From Kineosporiaceae bacterium (GTDB lineage Bacteria > Actinomycetota > Actinomycetes > Actinomycetales > Angustibacteraceae), in assembly GCA_027345905.1 (NCBI GenBank), contig DAIETC010000266.1:1-12226 (forward strand): a stretch of DNA of 12,226 nucleotides, given 5' to 3'. The notes under the pieces were generated by a model. That model was not told the origin of the DNA. It made no database searches and saw only the letters and a list, made by a program, of their open reading frames with translations. Below are positions 1-7,829 of this stretch, in pieces (the stretch's first letter is position 1; the number at the start of each line of letters is the position of its first letter). The translations under genes and the position numbers were made by a program.

Positions 1-652
1 AGAAGGCGTGCCCGGCGTCCGCGAAGGTGTGGAACTGAGGTTCGTTACCGGCCGCGGACAGCAGCCGGTCGAGCTCGGCGACCTCCTCGGGGGAGGGGAA
101 CCGGTCCTCGGCGCCGAACAAGCCCAGGACCGGGCAGTTGATCTCGCCGACGCGGTCCCGCAGCGAGGTCATGCTCAGGCCATGCTCGGACGGTGGCGGG
201 TTGAGCACGAACGCGCCGTAGCAGTCCACCACGGCGTCGATGTCGAGGGCTGCCGCGGCGAGCATCGCCTGCCGGCCCCCAGAGCAGAAGCCGATGACCG
301 CGACCTGCCCGTTGCTGGTAGGCAGCGCCCGCAGTTGGGCGACCGCCCCGGCGACGTCCCCGAGCATCCGCTCGTCCGGCACTCCACCGGCGCTTCGGGC
401 CGCGGCGGCGGCATCGTCCGGCGCCGCTCCCGGTGCGTTCCGGTGGTGCAGGTTGGGGCAGAGCGAGGCGTAGCCCCACGCCCCGAACCGCCGGGTGATC
501 TCCTTGCTCGCCTCGTCGAACCCAGGCATGTGGTGGATCACCACTACGCCGCCGTGGCGGCGCTCGGCCGGCGGCGTCGCGGCATACGCCTCGATCTGCT
601 CGTCACCGGCGCCGGTTACCGTGGTGGTGCCGGCCTCGAAGTGGTCGCTCAT
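1..652 (-). CDS. Dienelactone hydrolase family protein (C-terminus cut by window edge)
   Basis: A cytosolic alpha/beta hydrolase of the dienelactone hydrolase family, which opens lactone or ester rings such as dienelactone in chlorocatechol breakdown. I translated the minus strand from the ATG at 652-650; 217 codons lie in the window and the end is missing. The family's Cys-Asp-His triad is all visible: Cys123 in GFCSGG, Asp183 in GAEDRFP and His215 in DAGHAF. There is no signal peptide. The ATG overlaps the TGA of the upstream MarR gene by 4 bp (ATGA), and a purine-rich GAGAGG lies about 8 bases before it, so translation is probably coupled. Co-transcription with an efflux pump and a MarR regulator suggests a detoxifying role against a lactone, ester or quinone-like compound. 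That role is inferred and the true substrate is unknown. The family call is firm. Confidence 0.92.
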   Translation of the reverse strand, partial: MSDHFEAGTTTVTGAGDEQIEAYAATPPAERRHGGVVVIHHMPGFDEASKEITRRFGAWGYASLCPNLHHRNAPGAAPDDAAAAARSAGGVPDERMLGDVAGAVAQLRALPTSNGQVAVIGFCSGGRQAMLAAAALDIDAVVDCYGAFVLNPPPSEHGLSMTSLRDRVGEINCPVLGLFGAEDRFPSPEEVAELDRLLSAAGNEPQFHTFADAGHAF

Positions 653-1191
653 CCTTCTCGCCTCTCGTTCGGTGCTGGTCCTGCCCGCGGGGCCGACGGC
701 TGGGTCGTCTCGCCGAGGTAGTGGTCGGCGAGCCGGCGCAGCACCGGCAGGGCGGCGCCCAGTGCGGCTCGCTCCTGCTCACCGAGGCCGTCGATCTGGC
801 CGGTCAGTTCGGTGGTCCCCTCATTGCGCAGCTCCTCCAGCCGTACGGCCCCCTCCCTGGTCAGCGCCAGCTGGCAGACCCGCTGGTCCGCGTCGTCCCG
901 GCGCCGCTCGACCCAGCCGTGCTCGACGAGGACATCGCTGAGGCGCGTCATGCTTGCCGGGCTGATGCCCAAGGTCGCGGCCAGGTCCCCCTGACGCAGC
1001 GGACCGCGACGGGACAGCACGGCCAGCGCCGTCAGGCGGGTGGGGGTGATGCCGTGCCGCAGCCCAGGCGAGCGCAGGTGATGCCCCAGCCGGTCAACTA
1101 CAGAGCGTAACTCCCCGGCGAGCGACGCCGGGTCCGTGACGTCCTTGCCAGGGCCCACCGGCACGCCGGTCACCGCCGCACCGGGTCCCAC
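649..1191 (-). CDS. MarR-family winged-helix transcriptional regulator
   Basis: A 180-residue protein of typical MarR length. MarR proteins are dimeric DNA-binding repressors, usually released by small aromatic or phenolic ligands. The winged helix-turn-helix spans about residues 48-115: LRQGDLAATLGISPASMTRL is the helix-turn-helix, and RRRDDADQRVCQLALT is the wing with the usual D-x-R pattern. Alpha-helical flanks would form the dimer interface. The chosen start is the GTG at 1191, with GGAG 5 bases upstream; this overlaps the efflux pump gene by 22 bp. An alternative GTG at 1173 would give a 4-bp GTGA overlap with the pump's stop and 174 residues, but has no clear ribosome-binding site. Its stop overlaps the hydrolase start. 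It sits between the pump and the hydrolase on one transcript, so it most likely represses its own operon; that is inferred from context. Confidence 0.93.
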   Translation of the reverse strand: MGPGAAVTGVPVGPGKDVTDPASLAGELRSVVDRLGHHLRSPGLRHGITPTRLTALAVLSRRGPLRQGDLAATLGISPASMTRLSDVLVEHGWVERRRDDADQRVCQLALTREGAVRLEELRNEGTTELTGQIDGLGEQERAALGAALPVLRRLADHYLGETTQPSAPRAGPAPNERREG

Positions 1192-2900
1192 ACCCGCTCC
1201 AAGGCCACCGAGCCAGCCTGGTCGGCCGGCGGCTCCTTGTGCACATATTTCCCGCCCCGCAGCCAGGAGGCGACCGCGGCGACCAGGCAGGCGGCGATGG
1301 CGAAGCCGAAGGCCACCACCAGACCGTCGGAGAAAGGCCCGGAGATCAGTGTCGGGAAGAAGCTGCGTCCAGTGAGGTAGCTGGCGTCAGCCGCCGGAAG
1401 CTGGTGCAGCGCCCTCGCGCCGAGGAGCGACTGGATCGGGTTGTAACCGAGCAGCGAGGCGAACAGCACCGCGACCGGTGGCAAAGCGGCGATCCGCTCG
1501 GCCGAGGCCGCCGGCACGTGGTGCGCCACCAGTCCGCTGGAGAGGGCATGCGGCAGCGAGCCGGACAGTCCGCTGATCATCAACGAGAAGAAGATGCCGA
1601 TGGATAGGACCATGGCGGCGTTCTGGAACGTTGTGCTCATGCCGGCGCCCACGCCACGCTGGGCCGGCGGCAGGCTGTTCATGATGGCGGCCCGGTTCGG
1701 GGAGGCGAACAGCCCCATGCCCATGCCGTTCAGCAGCAGGGCCGCCGCGAACGGCCAGTAGCTGAAGTTCACCGGCAGCAGCAACAGCCAGACGAAGCTG
1801 AGGGCGGCCACCAGCATGCCGCTGGTGGCGAAGGGCCGGGCCCCGAAGCGGTCGGACAGCCAGCCGGAGACCGGCCCGGCGACCAGGAAGCCCAGGGTGA
1901 TCGGGAGCATGAAGATGCCGGCCCACAGCGGCGTGGAGGCGAACTGGTAGCCGTGCCGGGGCAGCCAGATCCCCTGCAGCCAGATGATGAGGATGAACAT
2001 CAGTCCGCCCCGGCCCAGGGCCGCCATCAGGCTGGCCAGGTTGCCGGCGCTGAAGGCGCGGATCCGGAACAGGTCGATGTGGAACATCGGCTCGCCAACC
2101 TTGGTCTCGATGAAGCAAAAGGCCACCAGTAGCGCCGTGCCACCGATCAGGGCCGAGAGCACCAGCGGACTGGACCAGCCCATGGTGTGACCGGCATACG
2201 GCTGGATCCCGTAGGTGATGCCGACGAGCACCGCGATCCGGCCGACGGCGAAGGTGAGGTTGCCCCACCAGTCCATCGACGCGTGCCGACGGATGCCGGT
2301 GTCGCGCAGCTTCCGGTAGGCCCACCAGGTGCCGAACAGCCCGAACGGCACCGAGACGAGGAAGACCAGGCGCCATTGGATCGGGGCCAGCACGCCGCCG
2401 ATGATCAGACCGAGGAAAGCCCCGGCGATGCCAGCGACCTGGTTCAACCCCAGCGCGAGCCCGCGCCGGTCCGGGGGGAAGGCGTCGGTGATGATGGCGT
2501 TGGAGTTCGCCATCAGCAGGGCGCCCCCGACGCCCTGCATCACCCGCAGCACGATGATCCACCAGACCCCGGCGACGCCGGTCATCCAGGTGAGAGTGAG
2601 CAGGATGGAGAAGATGGTGAACACGGCGAAGCCTGCGTTGTACATCCGCACCCGTCCGTACATGTCGCCGAGCCTGCCGAAGCTGACCACCAGCACCGCA
2701 GTGACCACCAGGTAGCCCATCATCAGCCACAGCAGGAGGCTGGCGTTGCCGGCATCGAGCGGGTTGACGCCGAGACCCCGGAAGATGTCCGGCAGCGCGA
2801 TCAGCAGGATGGAGGAGTTGATGGTGACCATCAGCACCCCGAGGGTGGTGTTGGAGAGCACCACCCAGCCGTAGTGCCGCTCGTCGGCCGCCGCGACCAT
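1170..2900 (-). CDS. MFS transporter, DHA2 (EmrB/QacA) family drug:H+ antiporter
   Basis: A 576-residue inner-membrane protein with about 14 hydrophobic segments, the count expected for the DHA2 drug:H+ antiporter family. Family marks are visible: the D1-like stretch SILLIALPDI in TM1, motif A as GRLGDMYGRVRMY between TM2 and TM3, an arginine in TM4 (LRVMQGVGGALL), and an antiporter motif C-like run QVAGIAGAFLGLIIGG in TM5. The start is the ATG at 2900, with GGAGAAG 4 bases upstream. It is the first gene of the operon and overlaps the MarR gene at its 3' end. The family exports cationic or amphipathic drugs, dyes or antibiotics using the proton gradient. The actual substrate cannot be read from sequence, though the linked hydrolase hints at an organic toxicant. 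There is no sign of truncation. Confidence 0.95.
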   Translation of the reverse strand: MVAAADERHYGWVVLSNTTLGVLMVTINSSILLIALPDIFRGLGVNPLDAGNASLLLWLMMGYLVVTAVLVVSFGRLGDMYGRVRMYNAGFAVFTIFSILLTLTWMTGVAGVWWIIVLRVMQGVGGALLMANSNAIITDAFPPDRRGLALGLNQVAGIAGAFLGLIIGGVLAPIQWRLVFLVSVPFGLFGTWWAYRKLRDTGIRRHASMDWWGNLTFAVGRIAVLVGITYGIQPYAGHTMGWSSPLVLSALIGGTALLVAFCFIETKVGEPMFHIDLFRIRAFSAGNLASLMAALGRGGLMFILIIWLQGIWLPRHGYQFASTPLWAGIFMLPITLGFLVAGPVSGWLSDRFGARPFATSGMLVAALSFVWLLLLPVNFSYWPFAAALLLNGMGMGLFASPNRAAIMNSLPPAQRGVGAGMSTTFQNAAMVLSIGIFFSLMISGLSGSLPHALSSGLVAHHVPAASAERIAALPPVAVLFASLLGYNPIQSLLGARALHQLPAADASYLTGRSFFPTLISGPFSDGLVVAFGFAIAACLVAAVASWLRGGKYVHKEPPADQAGSVALERVWDPVRR

Positions 2901-2904
2901 GTCG

Positions 2905-2949
2905 CTTCTCCGGAATCTCGACAGTTGTTTGTTTGACCCATACTAACTA
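2905..2949 (-). promoter_or_regulatory. Putative promoter/operator of the efflux operon
   Basis: This is the only AT-rich patch of the intergenic region. Read on the minus strand it has a TAGTAT hexamer (2945-2940) that could be a -10 box, then GTCAAACAAACAAC (2938-2925) with tandem CAAA/CAAAC units, then the ribosome-binding site GGAGAAG. No convincing -35 is seen. The repeated AAAC motif just downstream of the -10 is a sensible site for the MarR protein, but it is not a clean palindrome, so the operator role is a guess. Confidence 0.35.
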
Positions 2950-3008
2950 CCCTGTCCGGGCGCGTGCGCCTCGTGATCCCGCTCGCCCGGTCGCGAATCT
3001 GCGACATC

Positions 3009-3046
3009 GGGGCAACTAGGCATCGCGGGCGATGCGTAGTTGCCCC
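3009..3046. repeat. Long near-perfect inverted repeat between divergent genes
   Basis: The arms at 3009-3026 and 3029-3046 are 18 bp each and complementary except for one pair, beginning GGGGCAACTA and ending TAGTTGCCCC. Only 2 bases lie strictly between them, so a real hairpin would have a slightly larger loop. It sits between two divergently transcribed genes, where no terminator is needed, and no T-run follows. It could be an operator, a cruciform or REP-like element, or a relic terminator of a lost gene. I cannot choose between these. Confidence 0.7.
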
Positions 3047-3092
3047 AATAGGCAGGAGTCGCCAGATCGGACGCCGGACCGCCGGCCGACCG

Positions 3093-3115
3093 GGTTAGGG
3101 TAGGTTTGCCTAACC
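3093..3115 (+). promoter_or_regulatory. Iron box (DtxR/IdeR-type operator) before the ZIP gene
   Basis: A perfect 7-bp inverted repeat, GGTTAGG (3093-3099) and CCTAACC (3109-3115), is separated by 9 bases. The 19 bases at 3095-3113 match the known IdeR/DtxR consensus TTAGGTTAGGCTAACCTAA at 15 of 19 positions by my count. The site ends 19 bases before the ZIP GTG start, and the internal TAGGTT (3101-3106) could serve as the -10 box, so a bound repressor would block transcription. Zur operators look different, so an iron (or possibly manganese) regulator of the DtxR family is the best reading. Confidence 0.75.
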
Positions 3116-3134
3116 ATCGGAGCAGGGAGACAGC

Positions 3135-4031
3135 GTGGGCCTGACGAGAACGCTCGTGCTCGGACTGATCGCCGGGGGCACGATCCTGCTCGGACTGCCC
3201 ACCGGACGGCTACGACGACCGGCGCCGTCCCTTCGAGCCCTGCTGAACGCCATCGCGGTGGGTGTCCTGCTCTTCCTCGCCTGGGACGTGCTGTCGGCGG
3301 CCTGGGAGCCAATCGACGCGGCCCTGGTCGCGGTGCACGACCGGACCGGACCGCTGAGCAGTGCCTTGGGCTATGGCGCCCTGTTCGCCGTGGGCATCAG
3401 CGCGGGCCTGCTCGGCCTGGTCGCCTACGAGCGCTGGATGGTGCGCAGCGTGCAGCGCGCCGCGGCTCCTGCCGCCCCGTTCGGGCCCGGGGCGATGTCG
3501 ACCCACGAGCTGTCGCCGGCTCGTGGTGCGCTCGGCGCTCGGCTGGCCACCTGGTCGCCGATGCGCCGACTGTCGCTGCTCATCGCCGTGGGCATCGGGC
3601 TGCACAACTTCGCCGAAGGCCTGGCCCTCGGCCAGTCCGCAGCCAGCGGCCGGGTCGCCCTGGCCACCTTGCTGGTCATCGGCTTCGGGCTGCACAACGC
3701 CACCGAAGGGTTCGGCATCGTAGCCCCGCTGGCGGGTGAGACGAGCGAGGACGGGCAGCGTCTGTTGCCGAGCTGGCGGTTCCTGCTGGGCATGGGGCTG
3801 ATCGCCGGTGGGCCCACGCTGCTCGGCACCCTGGTGGGGCACAGCTACAGCTCCGAGCCAGTTGCGCTGGTGTTCCTCACCCTGGCGGCGGGCTCGATCA
3901 TCTACGTCATCGCCCAGCTCATCACGGTCGCGGCCAAGGCCCGCCGCCCCGACCTGCTCGCCTACGGCCTGCTGCTCGGGCTGCTGGCGGGGTTCGCCAC
4001 CGACGCCATCGTCACCGCCGCCGGCGTCTGA
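3135..4031 (+). CDS. ZIP-family divalent metal transporter (GufA-like)
   Basis: A 298-residue membrane protein of the ZIP family, which moves Zn2+, Fe2+ or Mn2+, usually into the cytoplasm. About eight hydrophobic segments can be picked out. The two metal-binding helices carry the signature: GIGLHNFAEGLALG (TM4) and GFGLHNATEGFGI (TM5), both of the HNxxEG type found in GufA-like bacterial ZIPs rather than HExxH. A short loop with His (STHELS) lies before TM4. The start is the GTG at 3135, with GGGAGA 4 bases upstream. An iron box lies immediately upstream, so expression is probably repressed when iron is plentiful; this would fit iron import, but the transported ion is not provable here. The peptidase gene follows after 10 bp and is probably co-transcribed. 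Confidence 0.92.
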   Translation: MGLTRTLVLGLIAGGTILLGLPTGRLRRPAPSLRALLNAIAVGVLLFLAWDVLSAAWEPIDAALVAVHDRTGPLSSALGYGALFAVGISAGLLGLVAYERWMVRSVQRAAAPAAPFGPGAMSTHELSPARGALGARLATWSPMRRLSLLIAVGIGLHNFAEGLALGQSAASGRVALATLLVIGFGLHNATEGFGIVAPLAGETSEDGQRLLPSWRFLLGMGLIAGGPTLLGTLVGHSYSSEPVALVFLTLAAGSIIYVIAQLITVAAKARRPDLLAYGLLLGLLAGFATDAIVTAAGV

Positions 4032-4041
4032 GCGCCAGCAC

Positions 4042-5883
4042 ATGGCCGACTGGGAGGCACGGTTTCGCGCGCGGCGGGTCGGTTTGCCGCAGTGGGCGCG
4101 CGAGCAGCCAGAACGAGCGGCCGTGGTGGCGACGACGTCCGGCGGGGTGCTGGAGCTGCACTCCTGGACGGTGGGTTCGAGCGACCTGGTGCCGGCCACG
4201 GACCGCCCCGACGGGACGTCGGACATCGCCATCGACCCCAGCGGCCAGTGGCTGTGGTGGTTCGACGACGACCGCGGTGACGAACGCGGGGTCTGGCGCC
4301 GCCAGCCGTTCGGCTCCCCGCCCGGTTCGGCCGCGGACGCTACCGGGTTGGCGCCGGCGTACTCCGGCGGCCTGGCGCTCGGCGCCGGCATCGCCGTCGT
4401 CGCGAGCACGGACGACGCGTACGGCGTCCGCGTGCACGTGGTGGCAACCGGTGAGTCGCCAACCAGCCGACTGCTGTACGAGCACCCCGAGGACGCCTAC
4501 GTCGGCGACCTCTCGCGAGACGACGGGTTCGTCGTCCTTGCGCACAGCGAGCACGGCGACTCCCGGCACCCGGCGCTTCGGGTGCTGCGGGTCGAGGACG
4601 GCAGCACGGTCGCGGACCTGTGGGACGGCGAGGGCAAGGGGTTGCACCCGGCCGGCTTCTCGCCGCTGCACGGCGACCCGCGCCTGCTCGTGGTGCACGA
4701 ACGCGAGGGTGCCCCGGCCGTGCTCGTCTGGGACCCGGTGGCCGGCACCGAACAGCAGGTCGTGATCGACGCGCCCGGCGAGGTCGACGACGCCGCCTGG
4801 TGGCCGGACGCCGGCAGTGTGCTCGTCACCCTCAGCCACCACGCCCGCACCCGGCTGGTGCGCGTCGACCTGGCAAGCGGCGCGTTCACACCGATCGGCC
4901 CCACGGCGGGCACGGTCACCGCCTGCACGGTGCGCGACGACGGGCAGGTCTGGGCCAGCTGGTCGTCGGCGGCCCAGCCACCCAGCGTGCGCCGCTTCGG
5001 GCCCGAGGGCGATGACGAGGGCGAGGGCGAGGGCGAGGGCGAGGGCGAGGGCAGCATCCTGCTGTCCGCACCCGGGCCGGCGGCGCCGTCGTCCGTGCCC
5101 GTGGAGGACCTGTGGGTTGACGGGCCCGGCGGCCCGGTGCACGCACTGCTACGCCTACCCGCTCGCTCACCGCAGGACGACGGGCCGCTGCCGCTGGTGG
5201 TGGACGTGCACGGCGGCCCGACCGCGCATGACGTCGACGCGTTCGAGGCCTACGCCAGCGCCTGGGTCGACCACGGGTACGCGCTGGTGCAGGTGAACTA
5301 CCGCGGATCGACCGGCTACGGCTCGTCCTGGCGCGACGCTCTGCAGGCGCGGGTCGGCCACGTCGAGCTGCAGGACGTGCGTGCCGTGCGCGACCACCTG
5401 GTCGCCACGGGGCTGGCCGACCCGGAACGCATCGTGCTGACCGGCGCCTCGTGGGGCGGGTTCCTCACCCTGCTCGGGCTCGGCGTCGCCCCTGAGGCAT
5501 GGTCGCTCGGTGTAGCCGCCGTGCCGGTCGCGGACTATGTCGCGGCGTACGAGGACGAGATGGAGGGCCTGAAAGCCTTTGACCGCAGCCTCTTTGGCGG
5601 CTCACCCCACGACGTTCCACACAAGTACGCCGAATCCAGCCCGGTCTCGTACGTCGACGCCGTGCGCTCGCCGGTGCTCGTGCTTGCCGGCGAGAACGAC
5701 CCGCGCTGCCCGATCCGGCAGATCGAGAACTACCTGGGCAAGCTGGCCGGGCTCGGCGTGCCGCACGAGGTCTACCGCTACGACGCCGGGCACGGCTCGC
5801 TGGTAGACGACGAACGCGTGCGCCAGATGCGCACCGAGCTGGACTTCGCCGCCCGACACCTCGGCGGACCGCCCCCGTTGTGA
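4042..5883 (+). CDS. S9-family prolyl oligopeptidase / acylaminoacyl-peptidase-like serine peptidase
   Basis: A 613-residue cytosolic serine peptidase. The N-terminal part (about 1-345) has the WD-like strands of a beta-propeller, which in this family screens out large substrates. The C-terminal part (about 354-613) is the alpha/beta hydrolase domain. Visible there are HGGP (390-393, oxyanion region), NYRGSTGYG, nucleophile Ser470 in GASWGGF, Asp553 in AGENDPRCP and His584 in DAGHGS, so the triad is complete. The family cleaves short peptides or removes acylated amino acids; the exact specificity is unknown. The ATG at 4042 was chosen because earlier in-frame starts lie inside the ZIP gene; the ribosome-binding site is weak, which suggests coupling to the ZIP gene 10 bp upstream. 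An odd Glu-Gly repeat sits at residues 326-337 in the linker. There is no signal peptide. Confidence 0.92.
   Translation: MADWEARFRARRVGLPQWAREQPERAAVVATTSGGVLELHSWTVGSSDLVPATDRPDGTSDIAIDPSGQWLWWFDDDRGDERGVWRRQPFGSPPGSAADATGLAPAYSGGLALGAGIAVVASTDDAYGVRVHVVATGESPTSRLLYEHPEDAYVGDLSRDDGFVVLAHSEHGDSRHPALRVLRVEDGSTVADLWDGEGKGLHPAGFSPLHGDPRLLVVHEREGAPAVLVWDPVAGTEQQVVIDAPGEVDDAAWWPDAGSVLVTLSHHARTRLVRVDLASGAFTPIGPTAGTVTACTVRDDGQVWASWSSAAQPPSVRRFGPEGDDEGEGEGEGEGEGSILLSAPGPAAPSSVPVEDLWVDGPGGPVHALLRLPARSPQDDGPLPLVVDVHGGPTAHDVDAFEAYASAWVDHGYALVQVNYRGSTGYGSSWRDALQARVGHVELQDVRAVRDHLVATGLADPERIVLTGASWGGFLTLLGLGVAPEAWSLGVAAVPVADYVAAYEDEMEGLKAFDRSLFGGSPHDVPHKYAESSPVSYVDAVRSPVLVLAGENDPRCPIRQIENYLGKLAGLGVPHEVYRYDAGHGSLVDDERVRQMRTELDFAARHLGGPPPL
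5005..5052 (+). repeat. In-frame GAGGGC hexanucleotide microsatellite
   Basis: One GAGGGC copy (5005-5010), one diverged unit GATGAC (5011-5016), then six perfect tandem copies (5017-5052). It encodes (Glu-Gly)n between the propeller and catalytic domains of the S9 peptidase. The unit is six bases, so slippage would change linker length by two residues without breaking the frame. Confidence 0.95.
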
Positions 5884-5884
5884 C

Positions 5885-5904
5885 TAGAATAATGGTCATG
5901 ACCA
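5885..5904 (+). promoter_or_regulatory. Leaderless promoter and palindromic operator of the toxin-antitoxin pair
   Basis: TAGAAT at 5885-5890 fits the -10 consensus well. The ATG at 5898 begins 7 bases after it, where transcription would start, so the mRNA would be leaderless; no ribosome-binding site is present. A perfect 12-bp palindrome, TGGTCATGACCA (5893-5904), covers the start codon and extends to 18 bp (5890-5907) with one mismatched pair. This fits an operator for autorepression by the antitoxin or the toxin-antitoxin complex, as known for such families. No clear -35 is seen. Confidence 0.6.
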
Positions 5905-6170
5905 CTACCTCGCTCGCGACCGTCAAGGCGCGCCTGTCCGCCTATGTCGATGCCGTGCACGACACCCATGAGCGCGTCACGATCACCCGTAACGGCGAGC
6001 CTGCTGCCGTCCTGATCGCGCCTGACGACCTGGCATCACTTGAGGAGACCATCGCGATCCTGTCCGACCCCGCGGCGATGGCCGAGATTGCCGAGGCCGA
6101 CGCCGCCGTTGCCGCCGGTGACGTCGTCCCACTGGACCAGATTCGCATGCGCCCGACCTCCACCCGGTGA
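5898..6170 (+). CDS. Antitoxin, Phd/YefM (RelB-like) family
   Basis: A 90-residue antitoxin. The N-terminal half has the Phd/YefM DNA-binding and dimerisation fold: SLATVKARLSAYVDAV, then the strand pair RVTITRNGEPAAVLIAPDDL, which is the most conserved part of the family. The acidic, alanine-rich C-terminal half (about 46-80) is the part expected to wrap and neutralise the toxin. I chose the ATG at 5898 because the conserved MTTTSLA-type N-terminus begins there and a -10 box lies 7 bases before it. An ATG at 5892 and a GTG at 5880 are also in frame, but both would lie within or ahead of the promoter. Its stop overlaps the toxin start by 4 bp (GTGA). It probably represses its own operon through the palindrome at its start. 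Confidence 0.9.
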   Translation: MTTTSLATVKARLSAYVDAVHDTHERVTITRNGEPAAVLIAPDDLASLEETIAILSDPAAMAEIAEADAAVAAGDVVPLDQIRMRPTSTR

Positions 6171-6430
6171 CCTACCGGATCACCGTCGCACCCCCTGCCC
6201 GACGGGCACTGGAGAGCACGCTGCCCGAGTCCGTTTCGGCGGCCGCCTGGGAGTTCATCCGCGGACCGCTCGCGCAGGACCCGGTCCGCGTCGGTAAACC
6301 CCTGCAGGGCGAACTCGCCGGCAAATGGTCGGCACGCCGCGGTGAGTACCGGGTGATCTACACGATCCACACGCAAATCGTGACAGTCACGATCCTGCGG
6401 CTCGCCCACCGCCGCGACGCCTACCGCTGA
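6167..6430 (+). CDS. Toxin, RelE/ParE family
   Basis: An 87-residue basic protein of usual RelE size. RelE toxins are ribosome-dependent mRNA endonucleases, whereas ParE relatives poison gyrase. The RelE/ParE core is clear: GKPLQGELAGKWSARRGEYR (43-62) followed by VIYTI, and a C-terminal strand VTILRLAHRRDAYR. The conserved Lys, the Arg pairs and a C-terminal Arg-Tyr are in place, which favours an active mRNA-cleaving RelE type, but the activity is inferred from family only. The start is GTG, overlapping the antitoxin stop by 4 bp, which couples toxin synthesis to that of its partner. Downstream, 19 bases away, begins a hairpin shared with the convergent lysC gene. Confidence 0.92.
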   Translation: MTYRITVAPPARRALESTLPESVSAAAWEFIRGPLAQDPVRVGKPLQGELAGKWSARRGEYRVIYTIHTQIVTVTILRLAHRRDAYR

Positions 6431-6449
6431 CGCTACGCCGACGTGAACC

Positions 6450-6474
6450 TCACCGGCCGCTCAGCGGCTGGTGA
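6450..6474. terminator. Candidate bidirectional terminator hairpin
   Basis: A 25-base inverted repeat, arms TCACCGGCCGCT and AGCGGCTGGTGA with one mismatch (a G-U pair in one RNA orientation), centred on 6462. It lies between the ends of the convergent RelE and lysC genes and stops 2 bases before the lysC stop codon. No U-run follows on either strand, as is common in high-GC actinobacteria, so termination strength is uncertain. Confidence 0.6.
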
Positions 6475-6476
6475 CC

Positions 6477-7742
<1,266 letters not shown>

Positions 7743-7777
7743 GCTGCTCCCTATGGACGTCGGATCCGCCGTGCTCG

Positions 7778-7783
7778 ATCCTA
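7778..7783 (-). promoter_or_regulatory. Possible -10 box for lysC
   Basis: TAGGAT, read on the minus strand, lies 35 bases before the lysC GTG in the 87-bp gap after the DUF5063 gene. It matches the -10 pattern and would give a leader of about 30 bases carrying the ribosome-binding site. No good -35 is visible, so lysC may instead depend on read-through from recR. Confidence 0.3.
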
Positions 7784-7829
7784 GCCAGCCCCGGGCGCAG
7801 GCCGGCCGCCAGAGGCGGGCCGCGGGCCC

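Noticed and set aside
1387..2730. A second 447-residue minus-strand frame inside the efflux gene
   Set aside because: It is a frame-shifted reading of the transporter, without membrane segments.
3808..4041. N-terminal extension of the S9 peptidase into the ZIP gene
   Set aside because: The extension is an out-of-frame reading of ZIP coding sequence, low-complexity and without peptidase features; the ATG at 4042 fits better.
5005..5052. Short tandem repeats as a CRISPR array
   Set aside because: Units are 6 bp without spacers and lie in frame within a coding region.
3210..5142. Long minus-strand open frames opposite the ZIP and peptidase genes
   Set aside because: They mirror well-supported genes and have Arg/Gly/Pro/Ala-rich composition typical of GC shadows.
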